DNA from: Actinomycetes bacterium
GTDB taxonomy: Bacteria > Actinomycetota > Acidimicrobiia > Acidimicrobiales > Acidimicrobiaceae
Reading direction: 5' to 3'
Assembly (NCBI GenBank): GCA_021823385.1
Contig: JAKAOC010000176.1
Span: 1 to 5,789, forward strand
Length of the DNA stretch: 5,789 nt
Part shown: in pieces, positions 1-5,789 of the stretch
Layout of the letters: each line of letters begins with the position of its first letter
Position numbering within the stretch: position 1 is the stretch's first letter
Position numbers and translations under genes: made by a program
Notes under the pieces: model-generated
Database searches by the model: none
Seen by the model: only the letters and a program-made list of their open reading frames with translations
What the model was told of the DNA's origin: nothing

Positions 1-323
1 TTCGGCGGAGCCAAGTCGGCTTGGCCGAGGAGATCGTCGAGGTGGAAGTCGCCGACTTCGGTTCACGGGCCGCGCAGAACGCGTCCATCGCCCCGACCAT
101 TGCGTCGTTCTATCAGATGGCAGAGAGCATCAAGCTTGCCGAGCTTGCCCGTTTCCAGGCAAAGTTCTCCGATCTCGATCCGGCTCACGTAAAGGCGATC
201 GAAGCGCTGGCCGGTGGGATCGTGGCCAAGGTCCTCCACCAACCCGTTTCGCGCCTGCGCGAGACGAACTTGGAGAGGGCGGAGAGGCTGGCTGAGGCGC
301 TCAGCTACCTATTCGATCTGTGA
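1..323 (+). CDS. hemA: Glutamyl-tRNA reductase, C-terminal part (5' end outside window)
   Basis: Glutamyl-tRNA reductase makes glutamate-1-semialdehyde from glutamyl-tRNA with NADPH, the first committed step of C5-pathway heme synthesis in the cytoplasm. Only about 106 C-terminal residues are visible; the frame is open from base 3 and ends at the TGA at 321-323. The visible part matches the helical dimerisation domain: an APTI segment near base 90 (family: APT(I/V) followed by helices), a charged helix, and the conserved LHQP..RLRE motif around bases 234-262, close to the LLH.P..RLR signature. The catalytic cysteine and the NADPH-binding domain lie left of the window and cannot be checked. 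The last codons overlap the hemC start by 4 bases (GTGA), which implies co-transcription and translational coupling. The assignment rests on the dimerisation motif plus the hemC neighbour. Confidence 0.9.
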   Translation, partial: RRSQVGLAEEIVEVEVADFGSRAAQNASIAPTIASFYQMAESIKLAELARFQAKFSDLDPAHVKAIEALAGGIVAKVLHQPVSRLRETNLERAERLAEALSYLFDL

Positions 324-1234
324 CCCGGCCCATCAGGATCGGGACTCGGCAAAGCGAGCTGGCCCTATGGCAGGCTCGAGCCATCGGCGAAGCCCTTGGC
401 GCTGACTACGAGCTCGTTCCGGTGACGACGCAAGGGGACCGCGACCTTCATAGCCCACTTGCGCTTATCGGCGGACAGGGCGTTTTTGTCAAGGAAGTCC
501 AGTCGGCTCTCCTGCGCGGCGAGGCGGACCTCGCGGTCCATTCGGCCAAAGACCTGCCTTCAGCCCAGGTTGATGGTCTGTCGATCGTGGCGTTTCCCCG
601 CCGCGGAGACGTGCGCGACTCGCTGGTTGGGGCCCACTTGGCGGAGCTGCCCAGCGGAGCCGTAGTCGCCACCGGCTCAGCTCGGCGGCGCGCCCTCCTG
701 CTGCGCAAGCGGCCGGATCTCCAGATCGTGAATGCCCGAGGAAATATCAGGAGCCGTCTGGAGCGCCGTCAGGGCGCCGCTGCCGTGATGGTTGCATATG
801 CGGCTCTGGAAAGGCTTGGATTGGGTGGCCTGGCGGACCAGATCTTCGAAATCGGGGAATTCTGCCCTCAAGTGGCCCAAGGCGCTATCGCGGTCGAGGC
901 CCGCACCGGGGACGCGCACATGCTCGAGGTGGCAGCAGCCATCGACGACCGCGCCACGGCTGTCGAGGTTACCGCTGAGCGCGCGATGCTTGCGGAGCTC
1001 GGAACCGGTTGCACGCTCCCCGTTGGGGCGCACGCGCGCTGGCACGAGGGGGGGTCGATCGAAATCTACGCGATGATTTCCTCACTGGACGGCATGCGCC
1101 TGGTGGAGGCAACGGAGCGAGGGCTTGACGCCGTCCACGTAGGTTCTTCGCTCGGCAAGCGTCTGCTTGCGGAAGGCGGAGCTGAATTGCTGGCCGAGGC
1201 ACAGCCTTTCGCCCCCGGTGGGGCAGCCGGATAG
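320..1234 (+). CDS. hemC: Porphobilinogen deaminase (hydroxymethylbilane synthase)
   Basis: This 304-residue enzyme joins four porphobilinogen molecules into hydroxymethylbilane, using a dipyrromethane cofactor attached to a cysteine. The length is normal for the family. Seen in order: the N-terminal RIGTRQSELALWQA motif (residues 6-19), TTQGDRD (36-42), GGQGVFVKE (51-59), HSAKDLP (74-80) with Asp78 as the expected catalytic aspartate (Asp84 in E. coli), TGSARRRA (118-125) and NARGNIRSRL (138-147) with cofactor-binding arginines, and GTGCTLPVGA (228-237) with Cys231 as the cofactor attachment residue. The GTG start at 320-322 is chosen because it places the usual first beta strand directly after it and overlaps the hemA stop; no clear Shine-Dalgarno sequence precedes it, as expected for a coupled start. 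No key residue appears to be missing. Confidence 0.97.
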   Translation: MTRPIRIGTRQSELALWQARAIGEALGADYELVPVTTQGDRDLHSPLALIGGQGVFVKEVQSALLRGEADLAVHSAKDLPSAQVDGLSIVAFPRRGDVRDSLVGAHLAELPSGAVVATGSARRRALLLRKRPDLQIVNARGNIRSRLERRQGAAAVMVAYAALERLGLGGLADQIFEIGEFCPQVAQGAIAVEARTGDAHMLEVAAAIDDRATAVEVTAERAMLAELGTGCTLPVGAHARWHEGGSIEIYAMISSLDGMRLVEATERGLDAVHVGSSLGKRLLAEGGAELLAEAQPFAPGGAAG

Positions 1235-1244
1235 CTTGGCGAGT

Positions 1245-2069
1245 GTGGAAGGGAATCCGCCATCGCCGGACAATATCCGCCCTGCAAGTACCGACAGCCT
1301 CGAATCCGGCCCCCTTTACGGCATGCGCGTGGTCGTCACCAGGGCCATGGAGCAACAGGGGAAGCTTGTCGCGAGTTTGGGCGCCCTTGGTGCCGAAGTC
1401 ATTTCCGCACCGGTTATCCGTATCGGGCCACCTTCCGATGAAGGGCGCAGCCTCGAAGCAGCCATTGCGGACCTGGCGGACTTCGAATGGATCGTCTTCA
1501 CCTCGGCGAACGGGGTGGAGGCTCTTTTCTCGCGGCTTGGCGCCGGCCGCCTGCCAGATGGCGTCCGCATTGCCGCCATTGGCGCGGCGACGCGGCGCGC
1601 AATCGAATCCCATGGGTTTGGCGTCGACTTCGTCCCTTCCACCTTCATAGGTGAGGCCCTGGCGGAGGAGTTGCCGGCCGGCGATGGGGCCGTGTTGCTC
1701 GTGCAGGCGCGGCAGGCGCGCAAGGTGGTGGCGGAGGGCCTGGCCGCCAGAGGTGTGAGGGTGCATGCGGTGGAGGGTTATCAAACTCTCCCCTTCCATC
1801 CCGACGGCGCCGAACGTGCCGAGGTGAGTTCCGCCGACGCGATCTGCTTCACCTCGCCCTCCACGGTGACCGCATTCCTGGAGGTCTACGGCCTGGAGGC
1901 CGTGCCTTCGATTGTTGTTTCGATCGGCCCTGTCACCACTGCCGCCGCGGAGGGAGCGGGACTGGTCGTGGCGGCGACGGCCGACGTCCATGATATCGAC
2001 GGCCTTGTCCAGGCGCTGGAGCTAGCGTTTTCCGGTAATGGAGCCGGGCGGCCCGGTGGCGAGGAGTAG
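1245..2069 (+). CDS. hemD: Uroporphyrinogen-III synthase, single-domain form
   Basis: Uroporphyrinogen-III synthase closes hydroxymethylbilane while inverting ring D. Using the GTG at 1245 the protein has 274 residues. Visible family landmarks are GPLYGMRVVVTRAMEQ (22-37), FTSANGVEALF (85-95), AAIGAATRRAI (110-120), CFTSPSTV (211-218), SIGPVTTAAA (236-245) and HDIDGLVQAL (259-268). The start is uncertain: a TTG at 1236 (one base after the hemC stop), the GTG at 1245 and an ATG at 1323 (before RVVVTRA) are all in frame, and none has a strong Shine-Dalgarno site. I prefer an upstream start because PLYG is part of the wording usually conserved before the first beta strand. No methyltransferase (CobA/SUMT) domain is attached, unlike the long fused HemD of mycobacteria. 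It follows hemC with no real gap, so it should be in the same transcript. Confidence 0.92.
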   Translation: MEGNPPSPDNIRPASTDSLESGPLYGMRVVVTRAMEQQGKLVASLGALGAEVISAPVIRIGPPSDEGRSLEAAIADLADFEWIVFTSANGVEALFSRLGAGRLPDGVRIAAIGAATRRAIESHGFGVDFVPSTFIGEALAEELPAGDGAVLLVQARQARKVVAEGLAARGVRVHAVEGYQTLPFHPDGAERAEVSSADAICFTSPSTVTAFLEVYGLEAVPSIVVSIGPVTTAAAEGAGLVVAATADVHDIDGLVQALELAFSGNGAGRPGGEE

Positions 2070-2105
2070 TGCCGCTGCCGAACGAGATGGCGTGGCCTAA
2101 AATTG

Positions 2106-3092
2106 ATGTCCATGTTCGATATCCAGCGCCGCCCCCGCCGCCTTCGCGCCTCCCAGGCCCTTCGGGATTTGGTGGCGGAGACCCGTCTCGGGGTAGATGA
2201 CCTGATCGCGCCCTTCTTCGTCAAGGAGGGCGCCACCGAGCCACTGCCGATTGCCTCGCTGCCGGGGATCTATCAGCACACCATCGACTCTTTCCTGAAG
2301 GAGGCGGAGCGCCTGGCGGGGCTCGGTGTCAAGGGGTTCATGATCTTCGGCGTGCCGGAGGAGAAGGATCCCGTCGGGAGCCAGGGCTACTCATCCGCGG
2401 GCATAACGCAGCGCGCCATCTCCGCCCTCAAGGGCCACCTTGGGGAGAGCGCCGTGGTCATGGCCGATCTCTGCCTCGACGAGTTCACGGACCACGGCCA
2501 TTGCGGGATTCTCGATGACCGTGGATGCGTCGACAACGATGGGACCCTCGAGCTCTATGCACAGATGGCCATCGCCCAAGCGCGCGCCGGCGTCGACCTG
2601 GTGGCGCCTTCAGGGATGATGGACGGCCAGGTGGGCGTCATCCGTGCGGCTCTTGATGAAGAGGGTTTCACCGGTGTCGGCATCCTTGCCTACTCGGCGA
2701 AGTACGCCTCCGCGTTTTATGGCCCCTTCCGGGATGCCGTCGACGTCACCATCGCCAACGGCGGGGACCGCAAGGGCTACCAGCAGGACTTCCGCAACGC
2801 GCGCGAAGCAATCACCGAGGTGGAGCTGGACATTGCCCAGGGTGCCGACGCGGTGATGGTCAAGCCTGCGTCCAGCTATCTCGACATCATCGCCGCCCTA
2901 CGCCCTGCGGTTTCGATACCTATCGCGGCCTACCAGGTCTCGGGCGAATACGCCATGGTGCGCGCGGCTGAGGCCCAAGGCTGGATCGATGGCCAGGCGG
3001 TCGCGTTGGAGCAGCTGACCGCCATCAAGCGTGCGGGCGCGGACCTTATCCTGACTTATTTCACCCATGACCTGGCCGCGGTGCTTTCGTAG
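2106..3092 (+). CDS. hemB: Delta-aminolevulinic acid dehydratase (porphobilinogen synthase)
   Basis: HemB condenses two 5-aminolevulinate molecules to porphobilinogen. The protein is 328 residues from the ATG at 2106, the usual family length; an ATG at 2112 is equally possible and a TTG at 2103 is less likely. Both Schiff-base lysines are present: Lys199 in AYSAKYASAFYGPFR (195-209) and Lys253 in MVKPASSYLD (251-260). Also seen are the APFFVKEG segment (35-42), GVPEEKD (82-88), PSGMMDGQV (168-176) and QVSGEYAM (277-284). The metal loop reads DLCLDEFTDHGHCG (121-134): Cys123 and Cys133 match two of the three zinc cysteines of the E. coli enzyme, while the middle one is Asp125. This is a mixed form between the cysteine-rich and aspartate-rich classes. 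It lies 36 bases after hemD and is probably the last gene of the run, since the next gene faces it. Confidence 0.97.
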   Translation: MSMFDIQRRPRRLRASQALRDLVAETRLGVDDLIAPFFVKEGATEPLPIASLPGIYQHTIDSFLKEAERLAGLGVKGFMIFGVPEEKDPVGSQGYSSAGITQRAISALKGHLGESAVVMADLCLDEFTDHGHCGILDDRGCVDNDGTLELYAQMAIAQARAGVDLVAPSGMMDGQVGVIRAALDEEGFTGVGILAYSAKYASAFYGPFRDAVDVTIANGGDRKGYQQDFRNAREAITEVELDIAQGADAVMVKPASSYLDIIAALRPAVSIPIAAYQVSGEYAMVRAAEAQGWIDGQAVALEQLTAIKRAGADLILTYFTHDLAAVLS

Positions 3093-3125
3093 GCTGATTC
3101 CCGCCTGAGGTGGATACCGCATGAT

Positions 3126-3683
3126 TCATCCCCCAAGGTAACGCCGCCAGGCCCGTGGAGCGCCGGTGCGCAGAACGTCCGTGATCGACGAGTCAACCCG
3201 GCGGGGCCATCGGTTCAAGACGTTGACGGAACGACAGCCGGCCAGTGAGATCCACACGTTGACGACAGAGGGCGTTCCTCGGTAGGCGAAGTAGACGTCG
3301 GCTGCGCCGCCGTCGTCGGCCGGGCAACTCAGCACCCCGCTTGGAAACAGTGGTGCGGCGTCGATTGCGATGGCGAGGGCTCTCGATTGCGTCTTGCCGA
3401 GCCTGGTCAATTCAGCTCGGCAGGGTCTTGCGTTCATGCCCGGCACCCATATCACCACGGCTGAGCGCGGGCTTTCTCCTATCTTGAGAGGCGTTCGAGA
3501 GCCGTTTATCGCAGGCGGACCTTTGCTCCCCACGACCAGGCACGGGCCGGTCGATACGATTCTGGCCTGCGGAGCCTTGGTGGGAAGACCCACGCTCTTG
3601 GCGGCGGGCGCGGGGGTCCCTCCACAGGAGGCGGCCAGCACTGCGGTGGAAACCAGGACTGCCAATCTCGAGGTACCGCGCAT
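3126..3683 (-). CDS. Putative lipoprotein of unknown function
   Basis: I do not recognise a characterised family. The 185-residue product starts with a lipoprotein-type signal: positive Arg2 and Arg6, a hydrophobic stretch (residues 7-18), then LAASC with Cys20 as the likely lipidated residue, followed by a Gly/Pro/Ala-rich linker (21-40). It is therefore expected on the outer face of the cytoplasmic membrane. The mature part has four further cysteines: Cys48 (TGPC), Cys88 (ARPC), Cys120 (SCPADDGG) and Cys150 (LAGC), which could form two disulfides. The pattern CPADDG, then a V.V.. strand, then GC..V.N reminds me of small secreted hypothetical proteins of Actinobacteria; this is a memory-based impression. 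The ATG at 3683 is preferred over ATG 3692 and GTG/ATG codons further upstream because AGGA lies 8 bases before it and the signal peptide begins at once. It is convergent with hemB (33-base gap) and divergent from hemL. No link to heme synthesis is shown. Confidence 0.75.
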   Translation of the reverse strand: MRGTSRLAVLVSTAVLAASCGGTPAPAAKSVGLPTKAPQARIVSTGPCLVVGSKGPPAINGSRTPLKIGESPRSAVVIWVPGMNARPCRAELTRLGKTQSRALAIAIDAAPLFPSGVLSCPADDGGAADVYFAYRGTPSVVNVWISLAGCRSVNVLNRWPRRVDSSITDVLRTGAPRAWRRYLGG

Positions 3684-3691
3684 GACATTCA

Positions 3692-3695
3692 TCCT
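3692..3695 (-). promoter_or_regulatory. Shine-Dalgarno site of the lipoprotein gene
   Basis: Read on the minus strand, AGGA lies 8 bases before the ATG at 3683. It supports that start over the in-frame ATG at 3692, which overlaps this motif and would have no properly spaced site of its own. Confidence 0.5.
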
Positions 3696-3708
3696 GGCAC
3701 ACTGGCCA

Positions 3709-3720
3709 TGTCCATGGACA
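3709..3720. repeat. 12-base perfect palindrome in the divergent spacer
   Basis: TGTCCATGGACA reads the same on both strands. It lies 26 bases upstream of the lipoprotein start and about 53 bases upstream of the possible hemL -10 element, so it could be a dimeric repressor or activator site. It does not extend beyond 12 bases, and one or two such palindromes are expected by chance in a window of this size, so an operator role is only a possibility. Confidence 0.3.
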
Positions 3721-3772
3721 CACACCAAGGGACGGCGGGTGGTGAGCCAGAGCCGCCCGTACCCTCGCCTCC

Positions 3773-3778
3773 TAGAAT
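3773..3778 (+). promoter_or_regulatory. Possible -10 element of a hemL promoter
   Basis: TAGAAT matches the bacterial -10 consensus at five of six positions. It lies 48 bases before the hemL GTG, which would give a leader of roughly 40 bases. No recognisable -35 box is seen 16-18 bases upstream, so this is weak. hemL needs its own promoter because the preceding gene runs the other way. Confidence 0.35.
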
Positions 3779-3814
3779 CGGTTTCCAGGCCACATCGCCG
3801 AACATTCCCGAGCC

Positions 3815-3819
3815 GGAGG
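3815..3819 (+). promoter_or_regulatory. Shine-Dalgarno site that fixes the hemL start
   Basis: GGAGG lies 7 bases before the GTG at 3827, a near-ideal match and spacing. It is the best ribosome binding site in the window and decides the hemL start despite the non-ATG codon. Confidence 0.8.
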
Positions 3820-3826
3820 CGCCCAA

Positions 3827-5101
3827 GTGCACTACTCGACCAATCAGGAGTACTTCGATCGAGCCTGCGAGCTCATTCCTGGCGGGGTCAACTCGCCTGT
3901 GCGAGCGTTCAAATCGGTGGGCGGCGGGACGCCCTACTTTGTCGAGCGGGGTCAGGGCGCCTGGGTCTACGACGTCGAGGGCCGACGCTACCTGGACTAT
4001 GTACAGTCTTACGGGGCATCAATACTCGGGCATGCCGATCCACGGGTGGTGGAGGCCATTGTCAAGGCTGCGGGCATGGGGGCTACCTTCGGGGCGCCAA
4101 CCCCCGGGGAGGTAAAGCTGGCCGAGCTGGTCACCGAGCGCGTGCCCGGCTGCGAGATGGTCCGTCTCTGTTCGAGCGGCACCGAGGCTACCATGTCGGC
4201 ACTTAGGGTGGCGCGTGGCTTCACCGGGCGCAGCCGCATCGTCAAGTTCGACGGTTGCTACCACGGCCACTCTGACGGCCTGCTGGCGGGTAGCGGCAGC
4301 GGTGTGGCATCACTTGCCCTTCCGGATTCGGCCGGCGTCTCGCCCACTGCGGTGGCGGACACAGTGGTGGTCCCGTACAATAGCGTCCCCGAACTTGATG
4401 AGAGCGTCGCGGCGGTGATCGTGGAACCTGTCGCGGCCAACATGAACTTGGTACTGCCCGAGCCGGGATTTTTGGAGGGCCTCCGCAGGGAGTGTGATCG
4501 CGTCGGCGCGCTCCTAATTTTCGACGAGGTGATCACCGGATTCCGAGTGGCCAAGGGCGGGGCCTCGGAGAGGCTCGGCGTTCGCCCGGATCTCTGGACC
4601 TTTGGCAAGGTGATCGGAGGGGGCCTTCCCATTGGCGCCTTCGGGGGCCGCCGCGAGGTCATGGAAAAGCTTGCGCCTCTCGGACCCGTTTACCAGGCGG
4701 GGACCCTCTCGGGCAACCCCGTGGCGACCGCGGCGGGAATCGCGGTCTTGTCAGCTTTGGATGATTCGAGCTACATGATGCTGGAAGGTCGCGCCAAGGC
4801 GCTTGCAGACGGGTTGGTGAAGGTGCTCGAGGCGGTTGGACTGGAGGCCTCCGCGCCGACGTTCGGTCCCCTGGTCGGCCTCTACTTCGTGAAGACACCG
4901 GTCAAGAACTACGCCGATTCGCGAGAAGCAGCCGCTCGTGGGCTGTATTCGAAGTTCTTCCACGCCATGCTTCGCCGCGGGGTCGCCTTTGCGCCCGGAG
5001 CGTACGAGGTCATGTTCCCTTCCCTTGCCCATAGCTGGGACGACATCGAGTGGACGATAGACATCGCTGGTGGTGCCGCCGGCGAGATTGCCGAAGGGTA
5101 G
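3827..5101 (+). CDS. hemL: Glutamate-1-semialdehyde 2,1-aminomutase
   Basis: HemL is a PLP-dependent class III aminotransferase-fold enzyme that turns the HemA product glutamate-1-semialdehyde into 5-aminolevulinate, the HemB substrate. The 424-residue length is normal. Seen in order: IPGGVNSPVRAF (17-28), the gating-loop region GATFGAPTPGE (85-95), SSGTEA (116-121) for phosphate binding, YHGH (145-148), the PLP-ring aspartate in IFDEVITGFR (Asp233), the Schiff-base lysine in FGKVIGGGLPIGA (Lys261; Lys265 in E. coli), and GTLSGNP (292-298). The C-terminal APGAYEVMFPSLAH wording is typical of actinobacterial HemL. The GTG start is backed by GGAGG 7 bases upstream. It is separated from hemB by the opposite-strand lipoprotein gene, so it is probably transcribed on its own and could be controlled apart from hemACDB. 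No key residue is missing. Confidence 0.98.
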   Translation: MHYSTNQEYFDRACELIPGGVNSPVRAFKSVGGGTPYFVERGQGAWVYDVEGRRYLDYVQSYGASILGHADPRVVEAIVKAAGMGATFGAPTPGEVKLAELVTERVPGCEMVRLCSSGTEATMSALRVARGFTGRSRIVKFDGCYHGHSDGLLAGSGSGVASLALPDSAGVSPTAVADTVVVPYNSVPELDESVAAVIVEPVAANMNLVLPEPGFLEGLRRECDRVGALLIFDEVITGFRVAKGGASERLGVRPDLWTFGKVIGGGLPIGAFGGRREVMEKLAPLGPVYQAGTLSGNPVATAAGIAVLSALDDSSYMMLEGRAKALADGLVKVLEAVGLEASAPTFGPLVGLYFVKTPVKNYADSREAAARGLYSKFFHAMLRRGVAFAPGAYEVMFPSLAHSWDDIEWTIDIAGGAAGEIAEG

Positions 5102-5140
5102 CTGCTGGAGGCCGGAGAGGGCAGGAAAAGGTAACCGCCG

Positions 5141-5169
5141 GTCGCCCGTGCCCTCGTCTTTCGGGCGGC
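5141..5169. terminator. GC-rich hairpin between convergent genes
   Basis: Bases 5141-5148 can pair with 5162-5169 (eight pairs, one of them G-T) around a 13-base loop, 39 bases after the hemL stop. A second inverted repeat, GAGGGCA (5117-5123) with TGCCCTC (5149-5155), would compete with it. There is no T-run after either, so an intrinsic terminator is only suggested by position. Confidence 0.25.
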
Positions 5170-5173
5170 GCGA

Positions 5174-5190
5174 GCCGGGTGCTTCTCGGC
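5174..5190 (-). terminator. Small hairpin just after the flavoprotein stop codon
   Basis: Bases 5174-5179 (GCCGGG) pair with 5185-5190 (CTCGGC) with one G-T pair and a 5-base loop. It starts four bases past the stop of the minus-strand gene. There is no T-tract, so a terminator role is inferred from position only. Confidence 0.25.
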
Positions 5191-5194
5191 AGGC

Positions 5195-5789
5195 CTAGCG
5201 CCTGCGACTTGTACCGGCCAGCGATTTGCCAGCCTGCCATAGGGGATCCAGCCTGTCCTTGGCCGCCAGGCCCGCAATGCCAGCCCTGTAAAGCACTTCA
5301 GCGGGTCCGTAATGGCCCTCGTTCATTAGGTTGGCCATTACCCGCATTACCGGGTCCATGATCATCTTGGACCGTATGCCCGCCGACACGACCGTGTGCA
5401 TGATCGCGGGATGCCCGATCAGGCCCACGAAGGTCCTCGCGATCCGGTAGTAGTCCCCGTAACGCGCATCCAGGTCGCGCTCGTAGCGCCGCAGTACGCT
5501 CGAGTCGTCCAGCGCGAGCGCGTCGGCGATGACCTCAGCGGCCAGGCGTCCGGTCTCGTAGCCGTAGGCGATCCCCTCGCCGTTGAAAGGGTTGATCGAT
5601 CCGGCGGCGTCGCCCACGATGACGAAGTTGGGGCCCACGCGTGGACCCACGGAGAAGCCCATCGGCAGCTTTCCTCCGGTGCCGACATAGATCGGGTCGG
5701 AGGAGTCGAGTTTCCACCGGGGCGGCGCAGTGGCGACGAAGGCCTCCAACACCTTGGTGGTGTTGACCTCTTTCCAACGGCCGAGGGTG
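5195..5789 (-). CDS. Geranylgeranyl reductase family FAD-dependent oxidoreductase (N-terminal part outside window)
   Basis: Members of this flavoprotein family reduce double bonds of isoprenoid chains, for example in menaquinone (mycobacterial MenJ) or archaeal-type lipids. The frame is open to the right edge, giving about 198 C-terminal residues; the GTG at 5750-5752 is internal, since the reading continues upstream in frame with sensible sequence (TLGRWKEVNTTK). The key visible motif is GDAAGSINPFNGEGI (about bases 5570-5614), the second FAD-contact motif, preceded by a GGKLPMG segment and VGPNFVIVG. Downstream comes the helical C-terminal region (YGDYYRIAR, then MANLMNEGHYG) and a basic SRRR tail. 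The N-terminal GxGxxG dinucleotide fold is off the window. No transmembrane segment is evident. It is convergent with hemL, so a shared transcript is excluded. Family assignment is firm; the substrate is not, and a menaquinone reductase is the likeliest guess. Confidence 0.88.
   Translation of the reverse strand, partial: TLGRWKEVNTTKVLEAFVATAPPRWKLDSSDPIYVGTGGKLPMGFSVGPRVGPNFVIVGDAAGSINPFNGEGIAYGYETGRLAAEVIADALALDDSSVLRRYERDLDARYGDYYRIARTFVGLIGHPAIMHTVVSAGIRSKMIMDPVMRVMANLMNEGHYGPAEVLYRAGIAGLAAKDRLDPLWQAGKSLAGTSRRR

Noticed and set aside
1167..1244. A longer hemD start at the TTG at 1167
   Set aside because: It would overlap hemC by 68 bases and add residues that are just the hemC C-terminus read in another frame; no family similarity begins there.
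969..1991. A 340-codon open frame on the minus strand, antisense to hemC and hemD
   Set aside because: It lies fully opposite two clear enzyme genes, its product is rich in Arg, Gly and His with no domain-like pattern, and long antisense frames are common in high-GC DNA.
3121..3129. Inverted repeat ATGATTCAT between hemB and the lipoprotein gene, considered as a terminator
   Set aside because: The stem is only four A/T-rich pairs with a one-base loop and no T-run, so it cannot form a stable hairpin.
3370..4206. A 278-codon plus-strand open frame spanning the lipoprotein gene, the spacer and the start of hemL
   Set aside because: The product is Arg/Ser-rich without recognisable motifs, and it overlaps two better supported genes and the strong hemL ribosome binding site.
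5195..5752. Treating the flavoprotein as a complete 185-residue gene starting at the GTG at 5750-5752
   Set aside because: The same frame continues without a stop to the window edge, and the family needs an N-terminal FAD-binding domain that is absent here, so the gene is cut by the window.
1..5789. A novel defence, mobile or biosynthetic system
   Set aside because: No transposase, integrase, toxin-antitoxin pair, CRISPR-like repeat, tRNA or direct-repeat boundary is visible; nearly all of the window is explained by heme-pathway genes and their neighbours.

Overview
The window is a high-GC chromosomal segment holding most of the early tetrapyrrole (heme) pathway. The C5 route is used (glutamyl-tRNA reductase plus glutamate-1-semialdehyde aminotransferase). 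GTG starts are common, one gene encodes a predicted lipoprotein, and a geranylgeranyl-reductase-family flavoprotein lies next door. Motif wording in HemB, HemL and the flavoprotein (for example APGAYEVMFPSLAH in HemL) is typical of Actinobacteria. A deep-branching or uncultured actinobacterium is my inference; no rRNA or other decisive marker is present.

Layout. Bases 1-3092 carry a tight plus-strand run: the 3' end of hemA, then hemC (4-base overlap), hemD (start just after the hemC stop) and hemB (36-base gap). This looks like one operon. Bases 3126-3683 hold a minus-strand gene for a small cysteine-containing lipoprotein of unknown function, convergent with hemB. Bases 3684-3826 are a 143-base divergent spacer with a possible -10 element, a 12-base palindrome and a strong Shine-Dalgarno site for hemL. 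hemL occupies 3827-5101 on the plus strand. A 93-base convergent spacer with GC-rich hairpins follows. From 5195 to the right edge lies the 3' part of a minus-strand FAD-dependent geranylgeranyl-reductase-like gene.

How the genes work together. HemA reduces glutamyl-tRNA to glutamate-1-semialdehyde and HemL converts this to 5-aminolevulinate. HemB condenses two of these into porphobilinogen, HemC polymerises four porphobilinogens to hydroxymethylbilane, and HemD closes the ring to uroporphyrinogen III. All five steps from glutamyl-tRNA to uroporphyrinogen III are represented, although hemA is only partly in view. The flavoprotein probably reduces isoprenoid double bonds (menaquinone or lipid side chains), which would fit a respiratory theme but is not part of heme synthesis.

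I see no mobile element, CRISPR array, tRNA or rRNA gene, and no evidence of a new multi-gene system. The least explained item is the lipoprotein gene between hemB and hemL.
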